Numbered from the stretch's first letter, positions 8,642 through 18,623 are shown. The stretch: 64,000 nt of DNA from SLID01 sp041667545 (GCA_041667545.1 JBAYES010000003.1:1-64000); one strand, 5' to 3'. Notes: generated by a model from the sequence alone, not told the origin. Program-made: numbers and translations.

Positions 8642-10285
8642 TTATGATAAAAGTGTTTTAATCCGACCCTTAATATTCTCATAAACAGTGGTCAATTTTC
8701 TTTTGGCTTCATCCGTCAAGCGTGCAGTATGCATCAAAGCATCGCGTATCGGTTTATATTGCTTGGAATCGTTAGGAAGAGAATTTTGTCCTCCAGTCTT
8801 ATCAACAAGATTCGCAAGACCCTGCATATCTAAATAACTTATATCGACATCTACGTGACGAATATCAATATTGATGCCACCTGCCACTTTATTTTGTGAC
8901 TCTCTTCGCTTCCATTCATTAATATCCCTCTGTGCTTCCGGAGATATCGTAATATTTTTTTCGGTGATGAATTTTCTGATTAAATTCTCCGAAATGAAAC
9001 AATCAGCATAAGATGCAAAGTTAAAGGCCGCATCTCCGGCTAACTCATTTACCCAACCATCGACTTTCTTTTTATTTGTAGCTTCTTTGGGAAGCACAAA
9101 ATCTTCCGTTACCGCATTGAATAATTCTTCAGCTTTTCTTTCTTTTGTAGATATTATTGCATTATCCGGATCCCCATCGTTGCGATGCTTCCTGCGCCAA
9201 GTATCCCAATCGTTAAGAATTCTTCCGATAACTTTGTCGCGGAGAAAATCCAAGAATTCTTTGTATTTAGGATCATCGGCAACAATGCTTTCACGGCTAC
9301 TGGTAAATCTATCCATTCCGTCGTCCAAATCATTAAAATGGATCTGCCCATATAAGTAGCTTTCCACGACTCTAGCCGTCGGGATATGCTTAAGAATATC
9401 TCTTTCCCGCAATCTTCCATTGACAAAAAGATCCACCCCGACCCTTTCGTCCATGGTGATTATCTTCAAATCGCGAGGTTTTTCTACCGAGGCGATAAAT
9501 CCCTTTATCCCGGCTTCTAATTTGAACTGACCGATCTCTTTCAGTTCGAAACTTTTGCATAACCTGTCGATATATGGGTCCCGGAGATCGTTTATTTTCC
9601 ACAAGAACTGTGTACGTGAAGCCAGATCATCCAAACACTCATGAGTAACTAGTTCGTCTCCAATATAAATCTTAAAATTGGGATCAATCAGGGAAAATCG
9701 AAAGTACAACGCAACGATCTTTTTAAGAAATGCCAAGCTGTGCTTTATTCCATCTTTTATATTTTCGAAATGAATAATAGTTCCCTGATCGTTATCCTTT
9801 GTGAACTGCGCAAAAGCGTCCAGCTTCACATCTCCTAGCTGGTATTCTTTCGGAGTCAAATCGTCTGTAATAGCCTTATCCAAACCAGAGTTGTCTATGA
9901 CTCCTCCTATATAATCACCTCCAGCCTTCTTTGATATGACCGCGATTTTCTCAGCACAGGACAACAAAGCAAGCTTGCCTATACCCTTTCGCCCTATATA
10001 AGGCCTGTTTTTATGGGGCGATGAATGTCCGTCCCTCCTTTTGGAGTATCCTATTTTCAAAAACTTATTCTGAAAATCATCAGCCGTCATTCCAATTCCA
10101 TCGTCCTTAATAAGAAAGCGCCCGTTCTCTTTATCAATATAAATATACACGCTCTCCGCATTGGCATCCCAAGCGTTCGATATAGCTTCCCCAAGCACAG
10201 TGGCAAAACTTCTGTACAAATTTCTCCCCAAATGATTTAGAACGCTTAGTGAAATCTCAAACGAAAATTTGTTGGTTTTCTTCAT
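8642..10285 (-). CDS. MORC/MutL-type GHKL ATPase
   Basis: 547 aa. The GHKL (Hsp90/MutL/histidine kinase) ATP site is complete: N-box around 31-43 (L-G-E-A-I-S-N-A-W-D-A-N-A), D-D-G-I-G-M at 61-66 and G-R-K-G-I-G-K-L-A at 98-106. A second domain of S5-like fold is expected to follow; the C-terminal third is helical and unrecognised. Prokaryotic MORC-like ATPases occur beside DNA methyltransferases, Vsr and Z1 proteins and are thought to act as ATP-gated DNA clamps in restriction. It follows a second, longer GHKL protein (10326-12212) by 40 bases, so the two may work as a pair. Confidence 0.85.
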   Translation of the reverse strand: MKKTNKFSFEISLSVLNHLGRNLYRSFATVLGEAISNAWDANAESVYIYIDKENGRFLIKDDGIGMTADDFQNKFLKIGYSKRRDGHSSPHKNRPYIGRKGIGKLALLSCAEKIAVISKKAGGDYIGGVIDNSGLDKAITDDLTPKEYQLGDVKLDAFAQFTKDNDQGTIIHFENIKDGIKHSLAFLKKIVALYFRFSLIDPNFKIYIGDELVTHECLDDLASRTQFLWKINDLRDPYIDRLCKSFELKEIGQFKLEAGIKGFIASVEKPRDLKIITMDERVGVDLFVNGRLRERDILKHIPTARVVESYLYGQIHFNDLDDGMDRFTSSRESIVADDPKYKEFLDFLRDKVIGRILNDWDTWRRKHRNDGDPDNAIISTKERKAEELFNAVTEDFVLPKEATNKKKVDGWVNELAGDAAFNFASYADCFISENLIRKFITEKNITISPEAQRDINEWKRRESQNKVAGGINIDIRHVDVDISYLDMQGLANLVDKTGGQNSLPNDSKQYKPIRDALMHTARLTDEAKRKLTTVYENIKGRIKTLLS

Positions 10286-10325
10286 GCTTACACCTTATTT
10301 TTTTGCGCAACTAACACAGTCGGAA

Positions 10326-12212
10326 TTATCCTGTAATCGTCACGTAGGTTTTTATCATACTGATATTTTCCTTACGAGTTTTCTTCTCGTACCCAATCTT
10401 ATCGCAAATATTCTCAATCTTTATTGCAAATTTATCGCAGTCGACCTTGGTCATCGACAAACCCTTGCTGGTGCGAACACTCGTATGCCATTCAGCATCC
10501 ACATCAAGTGGTTTCTGAGGCCTGTGACCATGAATATTAAAAACTCTATGGTCTGTTCGCGTGATCCAACCAGCGCCAACTTCCGTCACCGCACCCCAAG
10601 AACCAGCCATGTCCTTACTGGTGACATAAATAACATAGATTTTTTCGGTTGAATAACTTTCGACGAAAAACTCCCTTAAATAATCCCAGACTGCTATGCC
10701 GTCTGGTATCCGGCTTATCTCATCGTCGCAATTCGTATAGATGATATCTTCGGAAGGAACCCGATTGAATAATAATAGGTTGTATATAATATCTGCCAAA
10801 TCTTTATCCTCTTTGGTGTGGCATATAAGAATCCTTCTTTTCTGTGCATCAAGTTTTCTCTTTATGCCCACAATCGGGAGCAACTCATTCATTTCATCTT
10901 TGATAATTTTTTCTACTTTTTCCGGACTAATTTTCTCTGTTCGCCTCAATTCCTTTGTGATTTTCCTCGTTGCAATATTCGAAGTCTCCTTTTTATATCT
11001 TTCGACTAATACTCTCAGTTTCTTTTCCTTCTCGAGCTGTTCTCTCATTTTTTCTTTTTTCTTTTCATCATCTTTATAGTTCGCATAAGCTGCTCTAATC
11101 GCAACAATATCAGGCAATAATTTCTTTGCGACGAACGAAATCACTTCTTGATATCTCGGGTCATCGGTTTTATACCCCTGCCGATTACTCAACGACATAT
11201 CGGGCAATTCGGTTTCTTCAAATAAATCGATATGAAGTTGTCCAACCACATATACTTCCTGTAGCTTGTTCTTTCCTACGATCGGAAGTATGTTATATTC
11301 ACCCAGCTTACTATTGGATAAGAGCGAAATAAAATTATCCGGAAAATCGTCCGTCTCCGCTTTTCTCCCTCTTGTAGTTTTATAAACTCCAATCCATCCT
11401 TTGATAATCAAATCATATTCTTTCTCTTCCCCAGTTTTATTTCTGAGCTTCATAAGCCTCTTTTCTTCATTACGAAACTGCAATAGTTCTTTTCCTTTCT
11501 TAAGATAATCGTTTTCGAAATATTTGCTCAAATAGTTAAAACCGGAGCCAATGATAATCAAACCTCCAAGCTCCTTGATCATCTCTCGATCAAAGCTATC
11601 AATGATCATTTCATTGTTGTCCTGAATAATATGTACTCGAAAACTTTTGTCGATGAGAGGAAAGATCTTCAACAGGTTTCTCTTGATCGCATCAAAGGAC
11701 TTGTTCAATCTATAGCTTGGGTCTTTCATTATTATTGAGGTGCCGTGCTTTCCAATTTTTTCGAATTTTATGTCCTTTTCGCTCAAAGCCTCCAAAAGTC
11801 TATTAGCCGCGATATGTCTCGTAAGAATAAATCCCGACTTTTCCCCGGCCTTGACCGACATAACCCATACGTTTTCGGAAATAGAAATAGCCGCTAGTTT
11901 TCCGATACCTTTCCTCCCAATTTTCCTGCGCCCGCTCCCCGTGTAGGCATCTTTTTGTGTCGTTCGAGTCTCTTCTGCTACATGCAAATATTTATTCGTA
12001 TCTTCCGGATACCTCATTCCAACTCCATCATCTTCAACAATTATGGAATCGGATTTCGCTATTATATATACATTTTTTGCATCAGCATCGTAGGCGTTTG
12101 CGATCAACTCAGCCAGAATGTAATAAACATTCGTATAGAGATGGGGCCCCAAAAAATCCAACAATTTTGGATCGAGTTCAAGCCTGTATTCGCGCTTTGA
12201 TTGATCAACCAT
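10326..12212 (-). CDS. MORC-type GHKL ATPase fused to a TIR-like domain
   Basis: 628 aa. The N-terminal GHKL site has its N-box at about 35-45, D-D-G-V-G-M at 61-66 and G-R-K-G-I-G-K-L-A at 99-107. A charged coiled coil spans about 373-445. From about 459 to 595 there is a TIR-like Rossmann domain: a hydrophobic strand ending I-C-H-T-K-E-D-K-D-L-A, and later S-x-x-M-A-G-S-W-G-A-V-T-E with E544 where TIR NADases place their catalytic glutamate. I infer a DNA-sensing ATPase coupled to an NAD-cleaving or signalling effector. The gene overlaps the upstream methyltransferase by 8 bases. The TIR assignment rests on motif pattern only. Confidence 0.75.
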   Translation of the reverse strand: MVDQSKREYRLELDPKLLDFLGPHLYTNVYYILAELIANAYDADAKNVYIIAKSDSIIVEDDGVGMRYPEDTNKYLHVAEETRTTQKDAYTGSGRRKIGRKGIGKLAAISISENVWVMSVKAGEKSGFILTRHIAANRLLEALSEKDIKFEKIGKHGTSIIMKDPSYRLNKSFDAIKRNLLKIFPLIDKSFRVHIIQDNNEMIIDSFDREMIKELGGLIIIGSGFNYLSKYFENDYLKKGKELLQFRNEEKRLMKLRNKTGEEKEYDLIIKGWIGVYKTTRGRKAETDDFPDNFISLLSNSKLGEYNILPIVGKNKLQEVYVVGQLHIDLFEETELPDMSLSNRQGYKTDDPRYQEVISFVAKKLLPDIVAIRAAYANYKDDEKKKEKMREQLEKEKKLRVLVERYKKETSNIATRKITKELRRTEKISPEKVEKIIKDEMNELLPIVGIKRKLDAQKRRILICHTKEDKDLADIIYNLLLFNRVPSEDIIYTNCDDEISRIPDGIAVWDYLREFFVESYSTEKIYVIYVTSKDMAGSWGAVTEVGAGWITRTDHRVFNIHGHRPQKPLDVDAEWHTSVRTSKGLSMTKVDCDKFAIKIENICDKIGYEKKTRKENISMIKTYVTITG

Positions 12213-13275
12213 GGTATTCCTTCATATGGCGGATGATGCTTCTTCCGATTATTTCTCCGAGCCTGACAGGGACTGCATTGCCTATGTAAACTCCTATTTT
12301 TCTGAATGAAAATGGCGTTTTTCTATCCCAAAATTTATACTTGCGTGGGAAAGTCTGCAACATGGCTCCTTCTCGTAGGGATAACGCCCTATCTTGCTCG
12401 GGGTGGCCGAAGCGCCCTGTTCCGAAACTATAAAATTGAGTGGTTATCGTTGGGGAAGGACAATCCCATCTCATCCTTGAATAAACCGAACTGTAAGTCT
12501 CCCCCGACTCCTTTTGATGACACTGGGCCCGCAACCCTTCTTCCCAGTCCTTCCAACTCCCTCCCGGCTTAGACTTTCGTATTCTTTTAAGATTGATTTG
12601 TGTAAGCGTTGCGGAACGATGAAGAAAATCGTTTCTCGAAATCGTACCGGCGTCAATCAATTCGAGTTTACCAATGGTATCGGCAACCGTTTTATAGTTC
12701 TCGCGTTTACGCGTTGCTGGCAACAACTCTATTTTGCCCAGCTTTGATGCCAACAATACTAAACGAGTCCTGTTTTGCGGAATTCCATAGTCAGGACAAA
12801 AAACCGATTTCCATGACACGAAATACCCCTCATCTTTGATACCGCAGACAAAATCCTCGAAAACTTTGTACTTAGCCAGCTGTGGAACATTTTCCATAGA
12901 AATAATCGTTGGCTTTAGCTCTTTGACTAACTTCAGAAAATGATACAAAAGACCCCACTTTTCATCTTGGTCTCTTTCTTTATTTTTTTGTGTGTGCTTT
13001 GAAAAGGGTTGGCAAGGCGCACATCCGACCAAAATCTTCAGATTTGCCGATCCGTATAAGGCGTTAAGCTCCGTTGCTGTAAAATCTTTAATATTTTTAG
13101 CAATAAATTTTGCATCATTATTTTTCTCATATGCAAACTTGCAAGACTCATCCAGATCCACACCCGCCGAGACTGCAATCCCAGATTTAATCAATCCATG
13201 GGTCAACCCACCGACGCCGCAAAACAAATCAACGGCAACCGCCGATGTTGCTTTTTTATTATATTGATTTCGCAT
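12205..13275 (-). CDS. DNA C5-cytosine methyltransferase (second of the operon)
   Basis: 356 aa. It has the C5-MTase motifs: I (D-L-F-C-G-V-G-G-L, 16-24), IV with the P-C dipeptide at C88, VI (E-N-V, 128-130), VIII (Q-N-R-T-R), and IX/X near the C-terminus (I-G-N-A-V-P). The enzyme transfers a methyl group from SAM to cytosine C5 at a sequence set by the target-recognition region between VIII and IX. Its product overlaps the MORC-TIR gene start, so it is probably the modification partner of that module. Its sequence differs clearly from the methyltransferase at 17262-18377, so a different target is likely. Confidence 0.92.
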   Translation of the reverse strand: MRNQYNKKATSAVAVDLFCGVGGLTHGLIKSGIAVSAGVDLDESCKFAYEKNNDAKFIAKNIKDFTATELNALYGSANLKILVGCAPCQPFSKHTQKNKERDQDEKWGLLYHFLKLVKELKPTIISMENVPQLAKYKVFEDFVCGIKDEGYFVSWKSVFCPDYGIPQNRTRLVLLASKLGKIELLPATRKRENYKTVADTIGKLELIDAGTISRNDFLHRSATLTQINLKRIRKSKPGGSWKDWEEGLRAQCHQKESGETYSSVYSRMRWDCPSPTITTQFYSFGTGRFGHPEQDRALSLREGAMLQTFPRKYKFWDRKTPFSFRKIGVYIGNAVPVRLGEIIGRSIIRHMKEYHG

Positions 13276-13368
13276 TCCCCATCCTCTCCCAATTCAAGTC
13301 TTTCAGATCATGAAGCTGAAAAACACGTCCATAAAAATGAACCTCTGCAATTTTGCATCCCTATATTT

Positions 13369-13920
13369 TCAAGAAACAGATCTGATTTTTTCCCGGACTC
13401 GCTCTGCAATAACATCAGCCTCTTTGAATAAATCCATGACTTTATTCTTTATTGAATCTAATCCCCCTATCTCGTCAGGGCAAACCTTTTTTATTTTTCC
13501 GTAGTCAACTTGAGCAGGAAGATATTTCTCAAAATACCGTTTAATGGCTTGAATTTTCAAAACAGCGTCAACGCCGTTTTTCTTTCTTAAAAAAACTTCC
13601 CAATCCCGGTTTCCTTTTTCAGAATTGCATTTTTTACAGCTTGGCAAAAGATTGCCGATTACATGGCCGTATCCGGAAAATTTGAGATCCTTTACTAGAC
13701 CAAAAACGTGATCCCAAGTCTCCGCCTCTGTCCCACAATATACACATAACAAATCCTTCTCTGGATCTTGACCGAGCAAGGCAACAGCTTCTTTGACTGT
13801 TTTAAGATCATACGAATCATTCGGAGCGATAGCGGAAGCGAAGGCATGATTTATCGTAGTCTGCCTTTTTTTCATTATTGAATACGGCTGTAAATGTGTC
13901 TTAATGCTCTCTATTTTCAT
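13369..13920 (-). CDS. HNH endonuclease, small
   Basis: 183 aa. The central HNH motif has C59-x2-C62, D70-H71, Asn90 and a second C95-x2-C98-N-S-x-K-G, a standard zinc-supported beta-beta-alpha nuclease. The gene overlaps the Vsr start by 4 bases (ATGA type), so the two are translationally coupled. In this context it is a plausible restriction nuclease; direct evidence is the motif and position only. Confidence 0.8.
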   Translation of the reverse strand: MKIESIKTHLQPYSIMKKRQTTINHAFASAIAPNDSYDLKTVKEAVALLGQDPEKDLLCVYCGTEAETWDHVFGLVKDLKFSGYGHVIGNLLPSCKKCNSEKGNRDWEVFLRKKNGVDAVLKIQAIKRYFEKYLPAQVDYGKIKKVCPDEIGGLDSIKNKVMDLFKEADVIAERVREKIRSVS

Positions 13921-14315
13921 ACAACACCGGTAATTTTCTTCAAACTTTTATCCAAACTACGCTTTATATCTTTTTCCCACAAACGGATTACCGTCCACCC
14001 CTCCCCCTTAAGCGCTTTGGTAACCTGCCTGTCTCTCTGCTTATTCCGGGCAATCTTCTGCTCCCAATAACCACAGTTTGACTTCGGCATAATGCACCGG
14101 GTCCGGTGTCCATGCCAAAAATCCGAATCGACAAATACGACTACCCTTTTTCTCCGGAAAACAAAATCCGGCTTGCCAGTAATCGTTTTTACATTCTTTG
14201 CAAAATATATCTTTTGCCTTCTCAGCTCTTTAGCAATCAAAAGCTCCGGCTGAGTTCCTTCAGACCGGATATTCTGCATATTTTTCCTGCGTTGTTCAGG
14301 CGTCAAGTTATCCAT
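13917..14315 (-). CDS. vsr: Very short patch repair endonuclease
   Basis: 132 aa, full family length. It starts M-D-N-L-T-P-E-Q-R-R-K-x-M-x-x-I, the usual Vsr N-terminus. E24, D50 (G-K-P-D-F) and H68 (D-F-W-H-G-H) match the catalytic residues, and C74/C81 with H70 are likely zinc ligands. Vsr nicks at T:G mismatches made by deamination of 5-methylcytosine, so it normally accompanies C5 methyltransferases, as here. It abuts the Z1 gene directly upstream. Confidence 0.93.
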   Translation of the reverse strand: MDNLTPEQRRKNMQNIRSEGTQPELLIAKELRRQKIYFAKNVKTITGKPDFVFRRKRVVVFVDSDFWHGHRTRCIMPKSNCGYWEQKIARNKQRDRQVTKALKGEGWTVIRLWEKDIKRSLDKSLKKITGVV

Positions 14316-16205
14316 CTACCTGTCGACCTTATAAAAATTCTTTCCTTCCGGAAGTTTAATATTAGGTATCCACAACGGCTCGCCGTCCCATCCCTTGCCC
14401 TCCTCGCCGTTAATTCTATAAAGCGTAAGAACCGGCACATCCCTGACTGAATCTCCCAGCGACCGATCAACCGGAGACAGCAACGTCCCGGTTCCTTTTG
14501 ATATACTGCGGTCTCTCCTGACAATCAGCATTGCTTTATTATCCGCATGGCTCGCTTTCAGCGCCTTGATACAGTTCACGAAAGCCGTATTTGACCAGTC
14601 AGATTTGTCTTCACTCTCAAAATTCTCCAAAAGAGTAATAACCCCGTTAAGGGTGGTTTCATGCATTCCCTCTCCAGAATACGGAGAAAGCATATCATCG
14701 ACCTGCCTGACGTGTTTTCTTTTAGGAAAATTCGGGAAATAATTTACCCCGCCGACAATCACATCCATCAGCTTGCTGTCTACCACATTCGATCTTGTCG
14801 GCTTAATCCCCGGGGGATAAAGAAGACTTATATCCTCAGTACTGGTACTGCTTATCTGGCCTATTAACGCCCTGTTGCCACTGTTTAATTCTATAAAAAG
14901 CTTTAACAGCGACGGCGGAATAAAAAAACGCATCAAGTCAGGGTCCCGGTCGTATCCGAACATCCGGCAGTGTTGCCAAAATGTATCCGCCTGAGGCGCT
15001 TTTGCAGTTCGACAGTAGTAAACCGTATGGAGCGCGGGAAACGTAACGCCTCTTCCAAGACTGTTCCCGCCCACAATAATACTCATTCCTCTTGAACAGT
15101 CGACCTCGTTGCTTCCAATTGAATTCATAACAAAAATTTTTATCTGTTCCTCGTTTAGTTTCTTTTTGAGAAAATCGTGAATCTTATCAAAATCTATAGT
15201 CCCGGACTTTGTTTTTTGAAGATCTTCCCAAGACTCCTTGAGAAAATCCCCCATCTTATCTTCAGATACAGCAAGAAGCATTTCGTTTAAATACTCTCCA
15301 AGTCTGCGGGCAATGCGAGTATGGTCTGCAATCCTGACACTCGGATGGACAAGAAAATTGCAAGCCTGCGCGCTTTTAGATAATAAAACGTGCGCCCCTG
15401 TCACTAAAAAAGTTAACAGCGACATCCGAAGACCTTCGGCAATAATCTTCCCTTCGTCTCTCAGCTCGTCTAATTCATTTTCCGGAGTAAGTCTGATACA
15501 CGGCGAAGGCGGATCGCTGTAGAAAAAACTGCCGCCGAGATACCCGGGCCCGGGCGCGAAATAATGCACAAACGACGGCCTCCACCCTGTTGTTTTCGAC
15601 TGAAGAAACAGCGACTGGGGCGTAGCCGTCACCTGAAGGTACATACTGCTGTTGGCCAGCTTCTTCATTCCTTCCAAGTGACGGTTAATTGTGCTCTGCT
15701 GTTTTTTATTAATTTTTGTATTCAGGCTGGCGGCGTCTCCCTCATCATCAATGATAAACAACGGACGGCCTTCACAGAACTTTGACGATGACAAATTGTC
15801 TTTCCAGCGCTTAAGAACTCTGTTGTTCTTTTTAATCACGATCATCACAGGCTTGCGGATTTTTGACTCCATAAATTTAACATCATCGTCTTCCCCGCAC
15901 ACGATGAAAGTATCCAGCGCATGTTCCGCCCGTTTAAGCGTCTGCTCATGGAGATATACGTTATCCGTAGTAAGAAAAACAAAGATCGAGAAACCTTCAT
16001 CAGCTGCGGCCGAAACAAGGCCCAGCACTTGACTTGTTTTCCCGCTTTGAACATTGCCGAGAAGCAGTCCTGTTAAATGATCACGGAATGAAAACGTTTT
16101 GATATGCTTTGGGATTAAGACATCAATAGTTTGCTTTATCGACGAGGAAATGCCGGGAGAGGCTGTTTCAATTTTCTTTAGGTAACTTTCAATGTGAATC
16201 CCCAT
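14316..16205 (-). CDS. Z1-domain ATPase (restriction-associated)
   Basis: 629 aa from the ATG at 16205, which has AGGAGG and overlaps the end of the PLD gene by 17 bases; a longer frame to 16253 lacks this. Walker A is G-N-V-Q-S-G-K-T (50-57), the D-D-E-G-D Walker B box is at 153-157, and T-A-T-P at 193-196 is a helicase-like motif III. The Z1 region covers most of the rest. Z1 proteins are superfamily 2-like ATPases found with MORC ATPases, Vsr and cytosine methyltransferases, and probably drive DNA translocation for the partner nuclease. Confidence 0.88.
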   Translation of the reverse strand: MGIHIESYLKKIETASPGISSSIKQTIDVLIPKHIKTFSFRDHLTGLLLGNVQSGKTSQVLGLVSAAADEGFSIFVFLTTDNVYLHEQTLKRAEHALDTFIVCGEDDDVKFMESKIRKPVMIVIKKNNRVLKRWKDNLSSSKFCEGRPLFIIDDEGDAASLNTKINKKQQSTINRHLEGMKKLANSSMYLQVTATPQSLFLQSKTTGWRPSFVHYFAPGPGYLGGSFFYSDPPSPCIRLTPENELDELRDEGKIIAEGLRMSLLTFLVTGAHVLLSKSAQACNFLVHPSVRIADHTRIARRLGEYLNEMLLAVSEDKMGDFLKESWEDLQKTKSGTIDFDKIHDFLKKKLNEEQIKIFVMNSIGSNEVDCSRGMSIIVGGNSLGRGVTFPALHTVYYCRTAKAPQADTFWQHCRMFGYDRDPDLMRFFIPPSLLKLFIELNSGNRALIGQISSTSTEDISLLYPPGIKPTRSNVVDSKLMDVIVGGVNYFPNFPKRKHVRQVDDMLSPYSGEGMHETTLNGVITLLENFESEDKSDWSNTAFVNCIKALKASHADNKAMLIVRRDRSISKGTGTLLSPVDRSLGDSVRDVPVLTLYRINGEEGKGWDGEPLWIPNIKLPEGKNFYKVDR

Positions 16206-17262
16206 TGCCCCTCCTGAAATCCAGTATCCATACGTCAGGTTTTGAAGTGGCAATCAGTTCAAAATTGTCCCTTCCGTAACGCCTGAGCGTGTCTGCTGTA
16301 ACCGGTTCGCCGACCTTAAGGGCTCCGTTGTTCTCAAGACGTCCTTTTATCCATCGGCCTAAAATCTTTAGATCATCAGCCGATCGGAAATTCTTGCTGT
16401 AATCGCCACTGATTTTGCATCTAAATTTCCAACCGTCATCAGTATAGACCGTAATAATGCTCTCCCTGTCGGGATATCCTGCTTTAGGATATCCCAGCTG
16501 ACCGGTGATATCGCTTGAAACGATTAATTCGACCTCATACCAATGCCTTGGCTTAACAAACCCTTTTCTATTTTCTCTCCCCTTGCCGAAGAATACATTC
16601 AAGTTACTGTGAGGGGCTTCCTCTGCACCTTTAATGGGAATCTTAAACGCTGTCGGCGTCCTGTCTAAAAGAACCGCCTGCAATTCTTCCTGCGAAGGCT
16701 TATCCACGCCTTCATGCCCGTCAAGAAGACTATTCTCGCTCTCAATAATCTTAGGCGTATATCCCTCCAGCGGGACGCTGGCTTCACGCGACAGACGAAT
16801 AATAAAATCATTAATTTCCTTTACAGTGCTTTGTTCATCCAAAAGCAGATCTGCTTCATAGTGATTTTGGCTGTCGAGAATACTGCTTAAATTCGACGAA
16901 CCTATCAGCCCGGCAAACGGATTTGTTTCTTTAAGAAAACTGTACACCTTTCCATGAAATTTAAATGCATTGGCGACCATAACACCGCCGATTTTATTTC
17001 CGCGCAAATATTCATCGAGATATCTCGCGGCGTCAAACTGCGACCGGGTAAAACCATCAAATCCGTGCATGCCGATCACAATTTCCAAGAAAGATTTCTT
17101 ATTCTCTTCAATGATTTTCTTAAGTTCAGCCAGCGCATCGGCAGAGATATACCCTGAAGCAATCCTGATGCCGTCGGCATTCTGAATTAAATCTTCAAAA
17201 CACGTGATCGTATTCCTTTTAGAAAATCGTACCGGCGGGATATTGGATAAAAGTAATTCCAT
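16189..17262 (-). CDS. NgoFVII-like PLD restriction endonuclease
   Basis: 357 aa. The N-terminal ~180 residues form a phospholipase D-type nuclease half: H103-x-K105, then G-S-S-N-L-S with Asn124, and E136. One such half per chain means the enzyme should act as a dimer, as BfiI and NgoFVII-type enzymes do. The C-terminal ~150 residues fit the B3-like DNA-recognition domain of this family. It lies between its likely partner methyltransferase (start codons within 1 base) and the Z1 ATPase. Best read as the restriction enzyme of the operon. Confidence 0.82.
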   Translation of the reverse strand: MELLLSNIPPVRFSKRNTITCFEDLIQNADGIRIASGYISADALAELKKIIEENKKSFLEIVIGMHGFDGFTRSQFDAARYLDEYLRGNKIGGVMVANAFKFHGKVYSFLKETNPFAGLIGSSNLSSILDSQNHYEADLLLDEQSTVKEINDFIIRLSREASVPLEGYTPKIIESENSLLDGHEGVDKPSQEELQAVLLDRTPTAFKIPIKGAEEAPHSNLNVFFGKGRENRKGFVKPRHWYEVELIVSSDITGQLGYPKAGYPDRESIITVYTDDGWKFRCKISGDYSKNFRSADDLKILGRWIKGRLENNGALKVGEPVTADTLRRYGRDNFELIATSKPDVWILDFRRGNGDSH

Positions 17263-18377
17263 TAGAGAGCTCCTGCTAAAGTCTGTTCTTCAATAATATG
17301 CTCCATACGCTTTTTGACAGGAATATCCTTAAATCTGCTGTAAACCTCTTGGAGATCTGTATTTTCATAGTCTCCTGTAAAAAGCGGCATTAAAGCCTTT
17401 GCTAATTCTGCAACCCCCTGGGGAGGAACAGCATTTCCAATCTGACGCCTTACTTCGGCAACAGAACCGACAAACTCAAAATCATCAGGGAATGACTGAA
17501 GTCTCGCCCGCTCACGGTTAGTCAAAGGTCTTGGATCCGGATAATGATATCCCCATGTCCCGCCCCCGCCAGCCGCAATAATCGTTTTGGCCGGTTCGTT
17601 TCTGCTGATACGGCGGTATACGTGACTGATCATTCCTTTAACATAATAAGGACTGTCTACAGGAACATTCGTGAAGTTGCCGCCTTCGGGAATAAGTTGA
17701 AGCATTTTTACCGTCTTTGCGGCAATGTTCATTCTCTCATTATTTAATTTAACTTTACCAGCGCCCTTTAAAGCCGCACCAGCTGTGATATAAGGTTTTT
17801 CTACCGAAGGTCCGTGCGTAGGCCGGGGATGGCAAAAATCGAACCCTGTATCGATGCGTATTCCTACAATAAGAACGCGCTCTCTGAATTGAGGCACTCC
17901 ATAGTCGGCGAAATTATACAGCTTAGGCTTAACTATATACCCCGGGCTGATTTTTTCAAAATCACTTACGATTTGCTCAATCGCCCTTCCGTTATTTGCC
18001 GTCAACAAGCCCTTTACATTCTCGGCAATAAAAGCTTTCGGTTTTTTTGCGTCGACAAAACGAAGAAAGCTTTTGTATAAATTCCCTCGTTCACCGTTAA
18101 GTCCCGGCCTTTTCCAAATCATCGAAAAATCCTGACATGGAAATCCTCCTAAAATTAAATCGCAGTCAGGAATTTTTTTGCTTTTAGGATTTACTTTCTC
18201 AATATCACCACAGTGCATAACACTGCCTAAATTCCTCTCATATGTGGCGGCTGCCCATTCGTTAAAATCGTTTGCCCATACAACCTCATATCCCTGTTTG
18301 TGAAAACCAAGATCGAGCCCGCCGCATCCGGCAAACAAAGATATAATTTTCGGTACATAGCTTTTTGATTTCGTCAT
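17262..18377 (-). CDS. DNA C5-cytosine methyltransferase (first of the operon)
   Basis: 371 aa. Motif I is S-L-F-A-G-C-G-G-L-D-L-G-F (13-25), the catalytic P-C has C81, E-N-V is at 119-121, and motif VIII Q-F-R-E-R and the C-terminal R-Q-I-G-N-A-V-P-P are intact. It overlaps the PLD nuclease gene, giving a modification-restriction pair. A strong terminator lies just upstream of its start, so either it has its own weak promoter in the short gap or transcription from the RHH promoter partly reads through. Confidence 0.92.
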   Translation of the reverse strand: MTKSKSYVPKIISLFAGCGGLDLGFHKQGYEVVWANDFNEWAAATYERNLGSVMHCGDIEKVNPKSKKIPDCDLILGGFPCQDFSMIWKRPGLNGERGNLYKSFLRFVDAKKPKAFIAENVKGLLTANNGRAIEQIVSDFEKISPGYIVKPKLYNFADYGVPQFRERVLIVGIRIDTGFDFCHPRPTHGPSVEKPYITAGAALKGAGKVKLNNERMNIAAKTVKMLQLIPEGGNFTNVPVDSPYYVKGMISHVYRRISRNEPAKTIIAAGGGGTWGYHYPDPRPLTNRERARLQSFPDDFEFVGSVAEVRRQIGNAVPPQGVAELAKALMPLFTGDYENTDLQEVYSRFKDIPVKKRMEHIIEEQTLAGAL

Positions 18378-18391
18378 TCATTGCTCCTGTC

Positions 18392-18423
18392 AAAAAAATA
18401 AACCGGCAGTTAATGCCGGTTTC
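18392..18423 (-). terminator. Intrinsic terminator after the RHH gene
   Basis: On the - strand the stem AAACCGGCA / TGCCGGTTT with a TTAAC-type loop is followed by ATTTTTTT. It sits at the stop codon of the RHH gene and before the first methyltransferase gene, so it may act as an attenuator of the defence operon. Confidence 0.8.
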
Positions 18424-18580
18424 AATTTCTTTTTCTTTTCCATTCCTTCAAATCTTTTTCGATCAGTTCTCGTATAATTGATATAATAGAAGCATTCTTA
18501 TTCTGCTTCTGCAGTTCAAGTGCCTTTTCCTTTAGAAAGAAATACTGCTCCTCGCTGATTTCTATTGTGGTCTTTTTCAT
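18422..18580 (-). CDS. Ribbon-helix-helix regulator
   Basis: 52 aa from the ATG at 18580 (AAGGAACC upstream), preferred over a start at 18604. It begins M-K-K-T-T-I-E-I-S, the beta-strand of the MetJ/Arc fold, followed by two predicted helices. The promoter upstream contains a 17-bp-arm palindrome, which suits dimeric RHH binding and autoregulation. Position at the head of the restriction cluster suggests it controls it. An antitoxin is the alternative, but no toxin gene is adjacent. Confidence 0.7.
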   Translation of the reverse strand: MKKTTIEISEEQYFFLKEKALELQKQNKNASIISIIRELIEKDLKEWKRKRN

Positions 18581-18623
18581 TTTGGTTCCTTCTGTGGCAA
18601 GCATAAGTACACCGTCCCCCTGT

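Noticed and set aside
12306..12572. + strand frames inside the second methyltransferase
   Set aside because: Antisense shadows of a gene whose catalytic motifs are intact on the - strand.
18422..18580. Toxin-antitoxin pair
   Set aside because: The RHH protein could be an antitoxin, but both neighbours are accounted for (methyltransferase and terminator) and no toxin frame is adjacent.
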